A stretch of DNA of 64,000 nt from Neobacillus mesonae (GCF_023715155.1 NZ_JAMBNQ010000007.1:89591-153590), one strand, 5' to 3'; positions 37,284 to 47,020 are shown, counted from the stretch's first letter. Translations and numbers: made by a program. Notes: generated by a model from the sequence alone, not told the origin.

Positions 37284-38378
37284 ATGAGCATACAAGTGAA
37301 ACGGGCTTACAACTTTAATGCTGGTCCTTCTGCCCTTCCATTGGAAGTGCTGGAAAAAGCACAGCAGGAATTTATAGATTTCCGCGGTACAGGCATGTCT
37401 GTAATGGAACTAAGCCACCGCAGTAAAGACTATGATGAAGTACATAATCAAGCTAAGGCATCCTTAAAAGAATTGTTGTCCATTCCTGATGATTACGAAA
37501 TTTTGTTTCTCCAAGGCGGGGCAAGCCTGCAGTTTTCCATGATCCCAATGAACTTCTTAACACCAGACCAAAAAGCTTCATATGCCATCACTGGCTCATG
37601 GTCAGAGAAGGCCTTTAAAGAAGCTAAGCTTTTTGGAAACCCATATGAAGCCGCAAGCACAAAAGATAGTAATTTCAGCCGGATTCCACAGCTTAGTGAA
37701 TTAAAGTATAATGCTGATGATGCATATTTACATGTAACATCCAATAACACTATTTTTGGTACAGAATGGAAGGACTATCCGGCCATTGATATTCCATTGA
37801 TTGCCGATATGTCGAGTGATATTCTTTCAAGACCGGTGGATGTAAGCAAATTTGCCTTGATTTATGCTGGAGCACAGAAAAACCTTGGACCTTCTGGTGT
37901 GACAGTCGTGATTGTACGTAAGGATCTTCTTGAAAAAGCCAATACGAATATCCCGACCATGTTGAAGTACAGTACTCATGCAGAAAAGAACTCCTTGTAC
38001 AATACACCGCCTACTTTCGGCATTTATATGCTTGGTGAAGTTCTGAACTGGGTAAAAGGCATTGGCGGAATGAATGAAATCGTGAAACGTAATGAAGAAA
38101 AAGCAAAATTACTTTATGATGCCATCGACGAAAGTAATGGATTTTATGTTGGACATGCTGCAAAAGACAGCCGTTCACTTATGAATGTTACCTTCCGTGT
38201 AAAAGATGAAGAATTAGAGAAGAAATTCTTGGCTGAAGCAAAACAGGAAGGCTTTGTCGGCGTTAATGGCCACCGTTCTGTTGGCGGCTGCCGTGCTTCT
38301 CTCTATAATGCCGTTCCATTTGAAGCAGCCAAAGCATTCAGTGATTTTATGAAACAATTCCAAAAGGTTAATGGTTAA
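37284..38378 (+). CDS. serC: Phosphoserine aminotransferase
   Basis: A 364-residue class V PLP aminotransferase, second step of serine synthesis. FNAGPSALPLEVLEKAQQE opens the protein; QGGASLQFSMIPMN binds PLP, and Lys in IYAGAQKNLGPSG is the Schiff-base residue. GHRSVGGCRASLYNA near the C-terminus completes the phosphate site. ATG follows GGGAGTG; a TATAAT box lies at 37241-37246. Set next to serA and the threonine genes but with its own promoter and terminator. Confidence 0.96.
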   Translation: MSIQVKRAYNFNAGPSALPLEVLEKAQQEFIDFRGTGMSVMELSHRSKDYDEVHNQAKASLKELLSIPDDYEILFLQGGASLQFSMIPMNFLTPDQKASYAITGSWSEKAFKEAKLFGNPYEAASTKDSNFSRIPQLSELKYNADDAYLHVTSNNTIFGTEWKDYPAIDIPLIADMSSDILSRPVDVSKFALIYAGAQKNLGPSGVTVVIVRKDLLEKANTNIPTMLKYSTHAEKNSLYNTPPTFGIYMLGEVLNWVKGIGGMNEIVKRNEEKAKLLYDAIDESNGFYVGHAAKDSRSLMNVTFRVKDEELEKKFLAEAKQEGFVGVNGHRSVGGCRASLYNAVPFEAAKAFSDFMKQFQKVNG

Positions 38379-38389
38379 TTCCCTAGATG

Positions 38390-38428
38390 AAGGACCACAC
38401 TTCGATGAGAAGGCTGTGGTCCTTTTTT
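38390..38428 (+). terminator. Terminator of serC
   Basis: AAGGACCACA pairs with TGTGGTCCTT, followed by TTTTC. Confidence 0.85.
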
Positions 38429-38744
38429 CTTTTTATTTATTAGTTGAATCCAGATTCAGCGCACAGTCAGTTTTCACCCTTGTATAGGCTCCTTCGAGTA
38501 TCTTGCGTGAGACGATAGCTTTGAGCAGTTCGATGCCAAATAACCTGGGGCTTTAAAAAAACCTTCAGGGTCATGAAATTTGCCAGCCTTTAGGGTAAAC
38601 AGCTAAGGAAAGCTGCTAAGAATCAGCATCGCAGGAACAAGGTAAGCTTGTTCCAAAGACGCTGACACTTTTTGTTTGTACACGGTTTCATAGAAATATG
38701 GTAAAATAGTATAAATATTATGATAAAAGAGAGGAGGGAACTGA
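38429..38744. other. Leader region of the MalT/BTAD regulator
   Basis: 316 bases without a gene. It holds two clear hairpins: CAGCT-AAGGAA-AGCTG (about 38600-38615) and GGAACAAG-GTAAG-CTTGTTCC (38634-38654). The AT-rich stretch 38695-38725 with TAAAAT and TATAAA is the likely promoter. The end carries GAGGAGGG for the regulator's TTG start. Confidence 0.45.
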
Positions 38745-41700
38745 TTGAAGCTGCCTCTAATACAAACCAAACTGCGGATACCAGCCGTAAAGGATGATTT
38801 TATCAGAAGGGCCCAGCTAACCCGGAAAATGAAGAGGATTCCAGAATATCCATTAACCATTATTCATTCCGGAGCCGGATTTGGAAAAAGTACAGCGCTT
38901 GCCCTTTTTATGACTGATGAAAATATTCCAGGATGCTGGTACTCGCTTTCCTCGATGGATGATGATATCCTCCCCTTTCTTACTTACATCATTCATTCCA
39001 TCCGCCGGATTCATCCTGATTTTGGAACGGAATTGGCTGCCTATATGGACACAATGGACCGCTACATTCGTGAAGAAGAACTCAGCATTCTTTCTTCCCT
39101 TTTCATCAATGAAATTCTAACAGCTGATTCGCCTATTACACTTATTTTGGATGACTTTCATCAAATTGAACATTCCTATACCATCAATAGCTGGATGGAA
39201 AAAATACTTGAATATATTCCTTCTAACTTACATTTGGTCATATCAAGCAGAAGCCGTCCCGGGTGGAAACATTTAACGAAAATGAAAGCCTGCGGGAAAC
39301 TGCTGGAAATGACCAGGGAAGACCTAGTCCTTACAATAGAGGAAATGGAACTGTTATTAACAGATCTTTACGGGCTGGAAATAGAGCCCCGGCATTTACA
39401 AACGATTTACGAGATCACGGAGGGGTGGATCATTGCATTATGTATGATTGCCCAGCAGCTCCCTTTTACAGATGATATTTCTCAGCTTTTTGAACATTCC
39501 TCCCAATCATTGCAGGACTTTTTCCAGTATCTTGTGCTGGAGGTTTTTTCAAAACAGCCTCCCATCATCCAACAATTTCTCGAACAGACTTCCATATTTG
39601 AAGAGATAGAGGAAAAGTTGTGCGAGGAAGTCATTGGGCTGAATGGTGCTCTAGGAATGCTTGAGCAATTGAAGGATCGTAATTTATTTATCCAAAAGGT
39701 CGGTTCCAAACATTATCGTTATCATGCGTTGTTTAAAGAATTTCTTGAAAATCACTTTCATAAAAACAATCCAACACACTATGCTTCATTAAACGAAAAA
39801 TGCGCCCGCTTTTATGAAAAAAGACAATTATGGGAGGAAGCACTTTATCATTATCAAAAGATTCATCACCATCAAGCGATGGCCTCCATCATCCAAGAGA
39901 ATGGTTTTAAGATGCTGGAGGATGGAAAATTAGAAAGCTTATATGAACAAATATCCATTCTTCCAGAAGCAGAGCTCGAATCCTATTATCTTCTCTGGTA
40001 CCTGAAAGCAGAAATTCATCGATACCGCTCCCAATACCAGGAGGCAGAGGATTGTTTTGAACGTGCTTTTATCGGTGCGGAGGAAAGAAGAGATTATTAT
40101 GGCATGAGTATTGCCCTGGAAGGAAAGGCGAAGATTTATTTAGATACGATTCAGCCGCATCATGCTGAGAAGCTTTTATATGAAGCGATTGCCTGCAGGG
40201 AAAAATGCAGCAGCCCGGAGGAAGAGAAAGAGATACTATATCAATTGCTATCTGAGAATCTATTAAACTTAGGGAAGGCATCCGAAGCTGAAAAATGGAT
40301 TCAGAAAATGAAGGCAGCAAGTTCTGACGGCAATTTAAAAGCTCGGCTTTATTTACGTACAGGAAGATTTGAAGAGGCTAAAAATGTCCTTTACAAAGTT
40401 AAAGTAAAAAATTCCTCTGCTGCATCCCTTCCACAGGCACACCGGGAAACAGAATTATTACTCTCTTTAATCGAATCTTTTATGGGAGATGGGATGAAAG
40501 CGAAAGAACTTGCACAGCAGGGGATTCAACAAGGGATTAGTGCAAAAGCCCCGTTTGTTGAAGCATGCGGATGGATCCGCATGGGTCATGCTGTCCAAAT
40601 ATTAAACCAATATGAATCCCATTTAGCCGAAAACTGTTACCAGACGGCACTAGAGATCATGGACCAGCTCCATGTTGACAGGGGCAAAGCGGAGCCGTTA
40701 ATGGGGCTTTGCATTTTATACGGGAAAAGGGGCGAGCTGGAACGGGCACTAGAGGCTGGAAAGAAAGCGCTCCAGGAAACGGAGAAAGTTCATGATGTAT
40801 GGCTGTCCGCATTAATTACCCTTGGTATGGGAATGACATGTATTTATAATGAACGGCTGTCTAAGGCAGACCAATTCTTAAAAAGGGCAGATTCCTTGTT
40901 TAACCAATGTGAAGATTCCTTTGGACGAATGCTCAGTCAATTTTGGCTGTCCTATCTTTATTACTTAGAAAAAAAGCAGGATGTATTTAAGCAGACAATA
41001 GATCCATGTTTAACCCTCGTGCAAATTCACAATTATGAATTCTTTTTTCATCATCGGGCGGTTTTCAGTCCAAGAGATTTACAAGTGTTGGTCCCATTAC
41101 TCATTCATTGTATGAAAGAGAATATTCAGCCGTCATATGTCAGGAAAATACTGCAGGATTTAGGGATCGCTGCTATGGATTCACATCCGGGATACTCCAT
41201 TCGTGTGCAGACCCTGGGGCAATTCAGGCTATGGCTGGGAGAGAAAGAGGTCAGCGAAAAAGAATGGCAGAGGGAAAAAGCAAAGGAATTGTTCCAGCTG
41301 TTGATTACGCGGAATGAACCGATTGCTAAAGATGAAATGATGCAGATTCTTTGGCCTAATCAGGACAAGAAAAGTGCTGACCGTGACTTTAAAGTAGCAT
41401 TAAACAGCCTTCTCCATGTACTGGAGCCTGAAAGGAAAGCGAGAGCGGCCTCCTTTTTCATCATAAGGGATGGGTTATTTTATGGATTAAATTCACATGC
41501 CGTGGTAGAAGTAGACACCGCTCATTTTCAGGAACTAATTCAAAAAGGATTAAAAGAGTCCATTGACGAAAAAGGTATGAATCTTCTTGAAAGAGGGTTA
41601 ACCCTTTATCATGGGGACTACTTGCCTGACCGCCGCTATGATGACTGGTGTATTAGTAAAAGAGAGAGTATGCTTGTTTACTTTTTACGCGGAGCTGAAA

Positions 41701-41978
41701 AAATGGCACAATTGATGGTCCGCCGTGAAAACTATGATGCCGCTATCTTCTGGTGTGAAAACATTCTCGAGCGGGACCGGACATGGGAGGAAGCCTATCG
41801 TTTGTTAATGTATTGTTACTATCGGAAAAATAACCGCCCGCATGCTATCAAATGGTATCAAAAATGTACCGAGGTATTAGAGGAGGAACTCGGGGTTACC
41901 CCGCTCGAACCCACAAAACATATGTACAGCATGATTATTGAATCAGAAAAATTTATCCATTCAAAGGAACAGCCTTAA
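38745..41978 (+). CDS. Giant MalT-like regulator with C-terminal BTAD
   Basis: A 1077-residue transcription factor. TTG start 38745 follows GAGGAGGG. The N-terminal third is a STAND ATPase as in MalT: Walker A GAGFGKST (43-50) and Walker B ITLILDDFH (131-139). The middle (about 370-800) is helical repeats of the TPR kind (for example AEDCFERAFIGAEERRDYYG). Instead of the LuxR helix-turn-helix of MalT, residues from about 818 form an OmpR/SARP-like winged helix (VQTLGQFRLWLGEKEV), then a bacterial transcriptional activation domain to the end. Adjacent to the importer-KAS III operon, it is the likely activator, sensing a pathway metabolite. Confidence 0.88.
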   Translation: MKLPLIQTKLRIPAVKDDFIRRAQLTRKMKRIPEYPLTIIHSGAGFGKSTALALFMTDENIPGCWYSLSSMDDDILPFLTYIIHSIRRIHPDFGTELAAYMDTMDRYIREEELSILSSLFINEILTADSPITLILDDFHQIEHSYTINSWMEKILEYIPSNLHLVISSRSRPGWKHLTKMKACGKLLEMTREDLVLTIEEMELLLTDLYGLEIEPRHLQTIYEITEGWIIALCMIAQQLPFTDDISQLFEHSSQSLQDFFQYLVLEVFSKQPPIIQQFLEQTSIFEEIEEKLCEEVIGLNGALGMLEQLKDRNLFIQKVGSKHYRYHALFKEFLENHFHKNNPTHYASLNEKCARFYEKRQLWEEALYHYQKIHHHQAMASIIQENGFKMLEDGKLESLYEQISILPEAELESYYLLWYLKAEIHRYRSQYQEAEDCFERAFIGAEERRDYYGMSIALEGKAKIYLDTIQPHHAEKLLYEAIACREKCSSPEEEKEILYQLLSENLLNLGKASEAEKWIQKMKAASSDGNLKARLYLRTGRFEEAKNVLYKVKVKNSSAASLPQAHRETELLLSLIESFMGDGMKAKELAQQGIQQGISAKAPFVEACGWIRMGHAVQILNQYESHLAENCYQTALEIMDQLHVDRGKAEPLMGLCILYGKRGELERALEAGKKALQETEKVHDVWLSALITLGMGMTCIYNERLSKADQFLKRADSLFNQCEDSFGRMLSQFWLSYLYYLEKKQDVFKQTIDPCLTLVQIHNYEFFFHHRAVFSPRDLQVLVPLLIHCMKENIQPSYVRKILQDLGIAAMDSHPGYSIRVQTLGQFRLWLGEKEVSEKEWQREKAKELFQLLITRNEPIAKDEMMQILWPNQDKKSADRDFKVALNSLLHVLEPERKARAASFFIIRDGLFYGLNSHAVVEVDTAHFQELIQKGLKESIDEKGMNLLERGLTLYHGDYLPDRRYDDWCISKRESMLVYFLRGAEKMAQLMVRRENYDAAIFWCENILERDRTWEEAYRLLMYCYYRKNNRPHAIKWYQKCTEVLEEELGVTPLEPTKHMYSMIIESEKFIHSKEQP

Positions 41979-41998
41979 AATTAGGGCTGTTTTTCTTT
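41968..41998 (+). terminator. Terminator of the regulator gene
   Basis: AACAGCC pairs with GGCTGTT, then TTTCTTT; the hairpin spans the stop codon. Confidence 0.7.
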
Positions 41999-42066
41999 GT
42001 CCAGCTCCATGTGCCATCGGCTCAAGGTCACCAGCCATTGAGCAGGCGCTTTCAGCTTTTCTTTTT
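41996..42066. repeat. Short relic of a Bacillaceae interspersed repeat
   Basis: TTTGTCCAGCTCCATGTGCC at the left and AGGCGCTTTCAGCTTTTC at the right match by memory the ends of a dispersed element common between genes in Bacillus (TGTCCAGCTCCAGCGCC ... GGCGCTTGCGCTTTTC). The inner part is much shortened. Confidence 0.45.
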
Positions 42067-42151
42067 CTGTAACTCCACTGCAACTATATTTTCCTATTAT
42101 AAAAACAAAGAATGACAAGATTTACAGTAAACAATACAAGGGGGAAAAAGT

Positions 42152-43387
42152 GTGAAAAGGTTCCGCAGAAAGTGGGCATTATTGGGGTTACTCATGTTTA
42201 CGATGATTTTTGCCAGTGCATGCAGTTCTGACAAATCCTCATCAGAGCAAAAAGACAATGGAAAAAATACAGAAGATAAAGGAACCATTAAAATAGGTGT
42301 TCTTGCTTCCAAAACTGGTGCACTGGAATCTTACGGAAAACAAACCTTAAGAGGATTTGAGCTGGGCCTTGATTATGCAACAGAAGGAAAAATGGAAGCA
42401 GCCGGCAAAAAAATTGAATTCATTGTGGAAGACACGGAAACGAAGCCGGAAGTGGCAGTCCAAAAGGCAACGAAGTTATTAGAAGAAGATAAGGTTGATT
42501 TTCTTGTCGGTTCATCCAGTTCAGCGGACACGTTAGCCGTCCTGCCGCTTGCTGAAGAATATCAAAAGATTATGGTGGTGGAGCCGGCTGCCGCTGATAG
42601 TATAACAGGATCAGAGTTTAATAAGTATATTTTCCATTCTGCACGAAATTCATCTCAAGATGCAGTCGCAGGGGCTGCGGCCATTGCAAAGGATGGGGTG
42701 AAAATTGCTACCCTTGCACCAGACTATTCCTTTGGCCGTGACGGTGTCGCTGCCTTTAAAGAAGCTGCCGTTAAGCTTGGGGCAAAGATTGTTAAAGAAG
42801 AATATGCTGACCCTGCTGCAACAGACTTTACATCCAATATTCAAAAGATTATTGATGCGAAACCTGACTACCTGTTTGTTGTATGGGCAGGAGCCAATTC
42901 TCCATGGAAGCAAATTGCGGATATGAAACTTCAGGAAAAAGGAATCAAAATTTCAACAGGAGCTCCTGATATTGCAGCACTTTCTACCATGGAGCCGTTG
43001 ATTGGCATGGAAGGCTTCACAGTGTATTATCATGACCTGCCAAAAAATAAAATCAATGATTGGCTTGTGGAAGAGCATAAGAAGCGTTTTAACGGTGAAG
43101 TTCCTGATTTATTTACGCCGGGTGGTATGACTGCAGCTATTTCCATTGTGGAAGCATTGAAGAAAACGAATGGTGATACAGATGCCGATACATTAATCAA
43201 AACGATGGAAGGCATGAGTTTTGAGACACCGAAAGGAACAATGACGTACCGTCCTGAAGACCACCAGGCACTGCAGACCCTATATGCCATCAAGCTTGAA
43301 AAGAAAGAGGGCGTTTCCTACCCTGTGCCAGTGTTAATTAGAGAGCTTTCACCCGAAGAAACGGCACCGCCGATTCGTAATAAGTAA
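42152..43387 (+). CDS. ABC importer solute-binding lipoprotein (second locus)
   Basis: A 411-residue family 6 binding protein. GTG start 42152 follows AAGGGGGAAA. Signal peptide with lipobox ASAC, C24 the lipid anchor; a Ser/Lys-rich linker follows. IKIGVLASKTGALESYGKQT gives the first strand and ligand loop. About 20-25% like the binding protein at 8034 by eye, so it takes another ligand. First gene of the operon, parted from the ATPases by a hairpin. Confidence 0.9.
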   Translation: MKRFRRKWALLGLLMFTMIFASACSSDKSSSEQKDNGKNTEDKGTIKIGVLASKTGALESYGKQTLRGFELGLDYATEGKMEAAGKKIEFIVEDTETKPEVAVQKATKLLEEDKVDFLVGSSSSADTLAVLPLAEEYQKIMVVEPAAADSITGSEFNKYIFHSARNSSQDAVAGAAAIAKDGVKIATLAPDYSFGRDGVAAFKEAAVKLGAKIVKEEYADPAATDFTSNIQKIIDAKPDYLFVVWAGANSPWKQIADMKLQEKGIKISTGAPDIAALSTMEPLIGMEGFTVYYHDLPKNKINDWLVEEHKKRFNGEVPDLFTPGGMTAAISIVEALKKTNGDTDADTLIKTMEGMSFETPKGTMTYRPEDHQALQTLYAIKLEKKEGVSYPVPVLIRELSPEETAPPIRNK

Positions 43388-43408
43388 GCATCCATCTTCC
43401 AGGGGGTT

Positions 43409-43428
43409 AGACCGAGTAAAACCGGTCT
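43409..43428 (+). other. Intercistronic hairpin after the binding-protein gene
   Basis: AGACCG-AGTAAAAC-CGGTCT with a pyrimidine-rich CCCTCTTCCTTATTTT after it. It may act as an attenuator or as a barrier to RNA decay, raising binding-protein output. Confidence 0.5.
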
Positions 43429-43471
43429 CCCTCTTCCTTATTTTAAAGTTAAAACCATAGGTGGTGAAAAA

Positions 43472-44245
43472 ATGTCCATCCTGATTGAAACAAAGGATTT
43501 AACCATTGCTTTTGGCGGCCATACGGCGGTTGACGGGGTTAGTATTTCCGTTCCTGAAAAGCACTTTAAGTCAATTATTGGCCCGAATGGCGCGGGCAAG
43601 ACAACCTTTTTTAATCTGTTAAGCGGCCAATTAATGCCGACAGAGGGGAAAATCTATTTCCACGGCAAAGATATTACCAAACTGTCGCCGACGAAGCGTA
43701 CAAGGGCGGGGATCGGCCGCTCCTTTCAAATTACCAATGTGTTTCCTAATTTAACGGTATTAGAGAATGTAAGATTAGCAGTGCAATCACAGGCTGGAAT
43801 CCGCTATCAAATGCTGTTTCATTATAAAAAATATCGTGCGTTTGAAGAAAAAGCAATGGAGTGGCTGAAGCTTGTCCTATTGGATGATAAGAAAGATTCA
43901 TTCGCCGGCAATCTTGCCCATGGTGAAAAACGGAAGCTTGAAATAGCTATGCTGCTGGCACTTGAAACGGAAGTGCTTTTATTGGATGAACCAACAGCAG
44001 GCATGTCTTTAGAAGAGGTGCCAGCCATTTTACAGGTGATTCAACGGATAAAAGAACAGGGAAACCGGACAATTATCTTAATTGAACACAAGATGGATAT
44101 GATTTTAGATCTGTCCGATTCGGTCATGGTGTTATTTAATGGACGCCTGCTGGCTGATGGAACGCCGGAGGAAATTATGAAAAATGAAACCGTACAGTCT
44201 GCCTATTTAGGGGGTCAATTTGATGAACGACCTGTTGAAACTTGA
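43472..44245 (+). CDS. ABC importer ATPase, LivG-type (second locus)
   Basis: A 257-residue ATPase. Walker A GPNGAGKTT, the LivG segment VFPNLTVLENV, a signature written LAHGEKRKLEIAM (His-Gly where most have Ser-Gly), Walker B VLLLDEPTAGM and IEHKMDM. ATG follows AGGTGG. In this locus the ATPases come before the permeases, the reverse of the first importer. Confidence 0.92.
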   Translation: MSILIETKDLTIAFGGHTAVDGVSISVPEKHFKSIIGPNGAGKTTFFNLLSGQLMPTEGKIYFHGKDITKLSPTKRTRAGIGRSFQITNVFPNLTVLENVRLAVQSQAGIRYQMLFHYKKYRAFEEKAMEWLKLVLLDDKKDSFAGNLAHGEKRKLEIAMLLALETEVLLLDEPTAGMSLEEVPAILQVIQRIKEQGNRTIILIEHKMDMILDLSDSVMVLFNGRLLADGTPEEIMKNETVQSAYLGGQFDERPVET

Positions 44246-44930
44246 ACATGTAGAAACCCATATCGGCCAATATCATATTCTCCAGGGTGTTTCTTTTGAG
44301 GTGCAAAAAGGGAAAGTCACCGTCCTTCTTGGAAGAAATGGAGCAGGAAAAACAACGACATTGCGAACGATTATGGGCCTGAATCCAGCTTCAAAAGGCA
44401 TAATCACATTTAAAGACGAACCCGTTCAGTCCCTGCCGACCTATACAATTGCCAAAAAAGGGATTGGCTATGTGCCTGAGGATCAGGGAATATTTGCTGG
44501 ATTAACAGTTGAAGAGAATATGAAAGTGGCAATTCAAACAGAAAATGAACAAACAGCGGAGCGGATGGAATATATTCTAAATTTATTCCCGGATTTGAAA
44601 AAATTCTGGAAAAAGCAGGGCGGCAACCTTAGCGGGGGGCAAAAACAAATGCTTTCCATCGCAAGGGCTTATGTCAATGAAAATGAACTTCTATTAATTG
44701 ATGAACCAAGCAAAGGATTGGCTCCTATTGTCGTGGAGAAGGTAATGGAATCCATTTTACAAATGAAAGACCAAACAACCATCGTGTTAGTGGAACAAAA
44801 CTTCATGATGGCAAGCACGATTGGCGATTGCTTTTACATTATTGATGACGGCAGGACAGTTAGTCATGGCACGATGCAGCAATTAAAAGAGGATGAGGAA
44901 ATGAAGCGAAAATATTTAGGCATTGCTTAG
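44223..44930 (+). CDS. ABC importer ATPase, LivF-type (second locus)
   Basis: A 235-residue ATPase with Walker A GRNGAGKTT, signature LSGGQKQM and Walker B LLIDEPSKGLAP. ATG 44223 is 8 bases after GGGGG and overlaps the LivG-type gene by 23 bases; a TTG one codon earlier is possible but less well spaced. Translation with LivG is coupled. Confidence 0.92.
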   Translation: MNDLLKLEHVETHIGQYHILQGVSFEVQKGKVTVLLGRNGAGKTTTLRTIMGLNPASKGIITFKDEPVQSLPTYTIAKKGIGYVPEDQGIFAGLTVEENMKVAIQTENEQTAERMEYILNLFPDLKKFWKKQGGNLSGGQKQMLSIARAYVNENELLLIDEPSKGLAPIVVEKVMESILQMKDQTTIVLVEQNFMMASTIGDCFYIIDDGRTVSHGTMQQLKEDEEMKRKYLGIA

Positions 44931-44946
44931 GAAAGGGGGATACCAA

Positions 44947-45807
44947 GTGGACTTGTTCATTAACTTAACCTTAAATGGTCTGGCAACAGGAATGCTGATT
45001 TTCTTGCTGGCTGCAGGGTTAACCTTGATTTTTGGCTTAATGGATGTGCTGAATTTTGCCCATGGAGGGCTGTTTGCCTGGGGTGCATACAGCGGGCTTT
45101 GGATTTATTCCGAGACAAATAGTTTTTTTATTGGAATAATCGGTGCTGTCATTACCGGGTTTGTGCTCGGTATTTTAACGGAAAAATGGATTATCAAGCC
45201 GGTGTATGGAAATCATGTCCAGCAGATTTTAATCACTCTCGGCCTAATGCTGGTTTTATCCGAAATGTTAAAGGTCATTTGGGGACCAAATCAAATGATG
45301 GCCTCCCCTCCTGATTATTTGAAAGGAAGCTGGGAGCTGGGCGGGATTATTATTATCAAATACCGTGTATTTATCATTCTGGTCGGGCTGCTTATTTTTG
45401 CCGGGGTCCAATATGTCCTTAAAAAGACAAAAATCGGACTTGTGGTCAGAGCAGGCGTCATGAATAAAGAAATGGTGCAGGCCCTTGGAATTAATATTCA
45501 AAAGGTATTTATGTATGTCTTTATGATGGGTGCCGGGATGGCGGCGCTTGGAGGCGTGCTGCTTGGTCCATACTCCGGTGTGATTCACGCCGGGATGGGA
45601 ATGGAATTTGCCATTTTGGCCTTTATTGTAGTGGTCATCGGGGGTATGGGGAATTTCAAAGGTTCGGTGCTTGCAGCCATTTTAGTCGGACTTTCCGGCT
45701 CCTTTATGGCTTACTATGTCCCGGACTTATCATTGGCTGTCAACATGTTGTTAATGGCAATTGTTTTGATTATTCGGCCGCAGGGCTTATTTGGGGCAAA
45801 GGGGTGA
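44947..45807 (+). CDS. ABC importer permease, LivH-type (second locus)
   Basis: A 286-residue membrane protein. GTG start 44947 follows AAGGGGG. The family motif FGLMDVLNFAHGGLFAWGAY is complete; ALGINIQKVFMYVFMMGAGMAALGG is the ATPase-docking loop. About eight membrane segments. Confidence 0.92.
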   Translation: MDLFINLTLNGLATGMLIFLLAAGLTLIFGLMDVLNFAHGGLFAWGAYSGLWIYSETNSFFIGIIGAVITGFVLGILTEKWIIKPVYGNHVQQILITLGLMLVLSEMLKVIWGPNQMMASPPDYLKGSWELGGIIIIKYRVFIILVGLLIFAGVQYVLKKTKIGLVVRAGVMNKEMVQALGINIQKVFMYVFMMGAGMAALGGVLLGPYSGVIHAGMGMEFAILAFIVVVIGGMGNFKGSVLAAILVGLSGSFMAYYVPDLSLAVNMLLMAIVLIIRPQGLFGAKG

Positions 45808-45811
45808 GAAT

Positions 45812-46810
45812 ATGCGAATCATTCAAGGAAACAGAATGACAGCCGTCATTTTAGTCGCTGCCGCGTTTCTAGTCCTATTGCCATTTGTCTATGAATCAAG
45901 GAATTTATTCATTTTATTAACACAAATATTTGTTTTCTCCATCTTTGCCATGAGCTATGATCTCCTGCTTGGTTTTACCGGCATTGTTTCCTTTGGGCAT
46001 GCCATGTTTTTTGGAATCGGAGCTTATTCCATGGGGATTTTTATGAAAAAGTTTGAACCGACCATGGGATACTTTCTTTTGGCCGTGTTAGTGGTGATTA
46101 TTTTAACGGCAGTGGTCAGTTTTATCGTCGGGCTTTTGACGCTTCGGTTAAAAAGTCATTTTTACGCGATGTTAACATTAGCGCTTTCAGGCCTTTTTCT
46201 CGTATTAGCAGAAAAATGGCGGACTATGACCCATGGAAATGATGGTTTCACTTTCCGTGTTCCGGAGCAGTTTATTGACCGGACTCATTTTTACCTGCTT
46301 TGTCTGGTCCTCGTGGTTGCCGTATTTCTGCTTCTAAAACGGTTTACCAATTCCCCGCTTGGACGGGTGCTTCAGGCTATCAGGGAAAATGAACAGAGGA
46401 CAGAGTCTTTAGGATATCAAGTCTTGCATTATAAGATTGCCGCGAGTGTGGTTTCCGGAATATTGGCAGGTATTGCAGGAATCTTATATGCCATATCACT
46501 GAGGTTTGTGAATACAAGCGTTTTCTCCATGGATATTACCTTGGATGCTTTATTAATGACGATTATTGGCGGTGTCGGCACATTAGTAGGTGCCATTATT
46601 GGTGCAGGCCTCATTGAGTTTGCTCATGATTGGCTGACTGCACTTGCAAAAGAACACGTCATATTTGAACGCTGGATCATTTTCTTCGGCATTATCTATA
46701 TAGTAGTGGTGATGTTTTTCCCGAAAGGAATTGTCGGCACCTTAAGCAGTCTTTCTTGGAAACGGAAAAAACAGCAGGCAGTGAAAAAAGAAGAAAAAGC
46801 GGCGGGATAG
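45812..46810 (+). CDS. ABC importer permease, LivM-type (second locus)
   Basis: A 332-residue membrane protein. ATG 45812 follows AAGGGGTGAG. Signature YDLLLGFTGIVSFGHAMFFGIGAY and docking loop RVLQAIRENEQRTESLGY. Lysine-rich C-terminal tail. Last importer subunit; a small gene follows 12 bases later. Confidence 0.92.
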   Translation: MRIIQGNRMTAVILVAAAFLVLLPFVYESRNLFILLTQIFVFSIFAMSYDLLLGFTGIVSFGHAMFFGIGAYSMGIFMKKFEPTMGYFLLAVLVVIILTAVVSFIVGLLTLRLKSHFYAMLTLALSGLFLVLAEKWRTMTHGNDGFTFRVPEQFIDRTHFYLLCLVLVVAVFLLLKRFTNSPLGRVLQAIRENEQRTESLGYQVLHYKIAASVVSGILAGIAGILYAISLRFVNTSVFSMDITLDALLMTIIGGVGTLVGAIIGAGLIEFAHDWLTALAKEHVIFERWIIFFGIIYIVVVMFFPKGIVGTLSSLSWKRKKQQAVKKEEKAAG

Positions 46811-46822
46811 AAGGTGGAACAC

Positions 46823-47002
46823 ATGGAGATTAACCAAATTATGTCTTTTGTCGTTCGGTTTCAATTGGCCGCCATTGAGAAGGAAACAGGCAAAAAACAA
46901 TGGCGGATTAAGGTTACGCATGTTCAAGGGGAACAGGAAACTCTGTTTGACTCTATCGAAGAAGCAATGGGATTAATGCAGGAAATGGTTGAAGAAGCTT
47001 AA
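46823..47002 (+). CDS. Small uncharacterised protein
   Basis: A 59-residue soluble, acidic protein, not recognised. ATG 46823 follows AAGGTGG. It predicts as a beta-strand pair (QIMSFVVRFQLAAI, KQWRIKVTHVQ) then a helix (SIEEAMGLMQEMVEEA). Tight packing between the LivM-type and KAS III-like genes says it is a real part of this operon, perhaps a subunit or adaptor of one of the enzymes. Confidence 0.7.
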   Translation: MEINQIMSFVVRFQLAAIEKETGKKQWRIKVTHVQGEQETLFDSIEEAMGLMQEMVEEA

Positions 47003-47020
47003 AGCAGGCAGGTGATGGAA

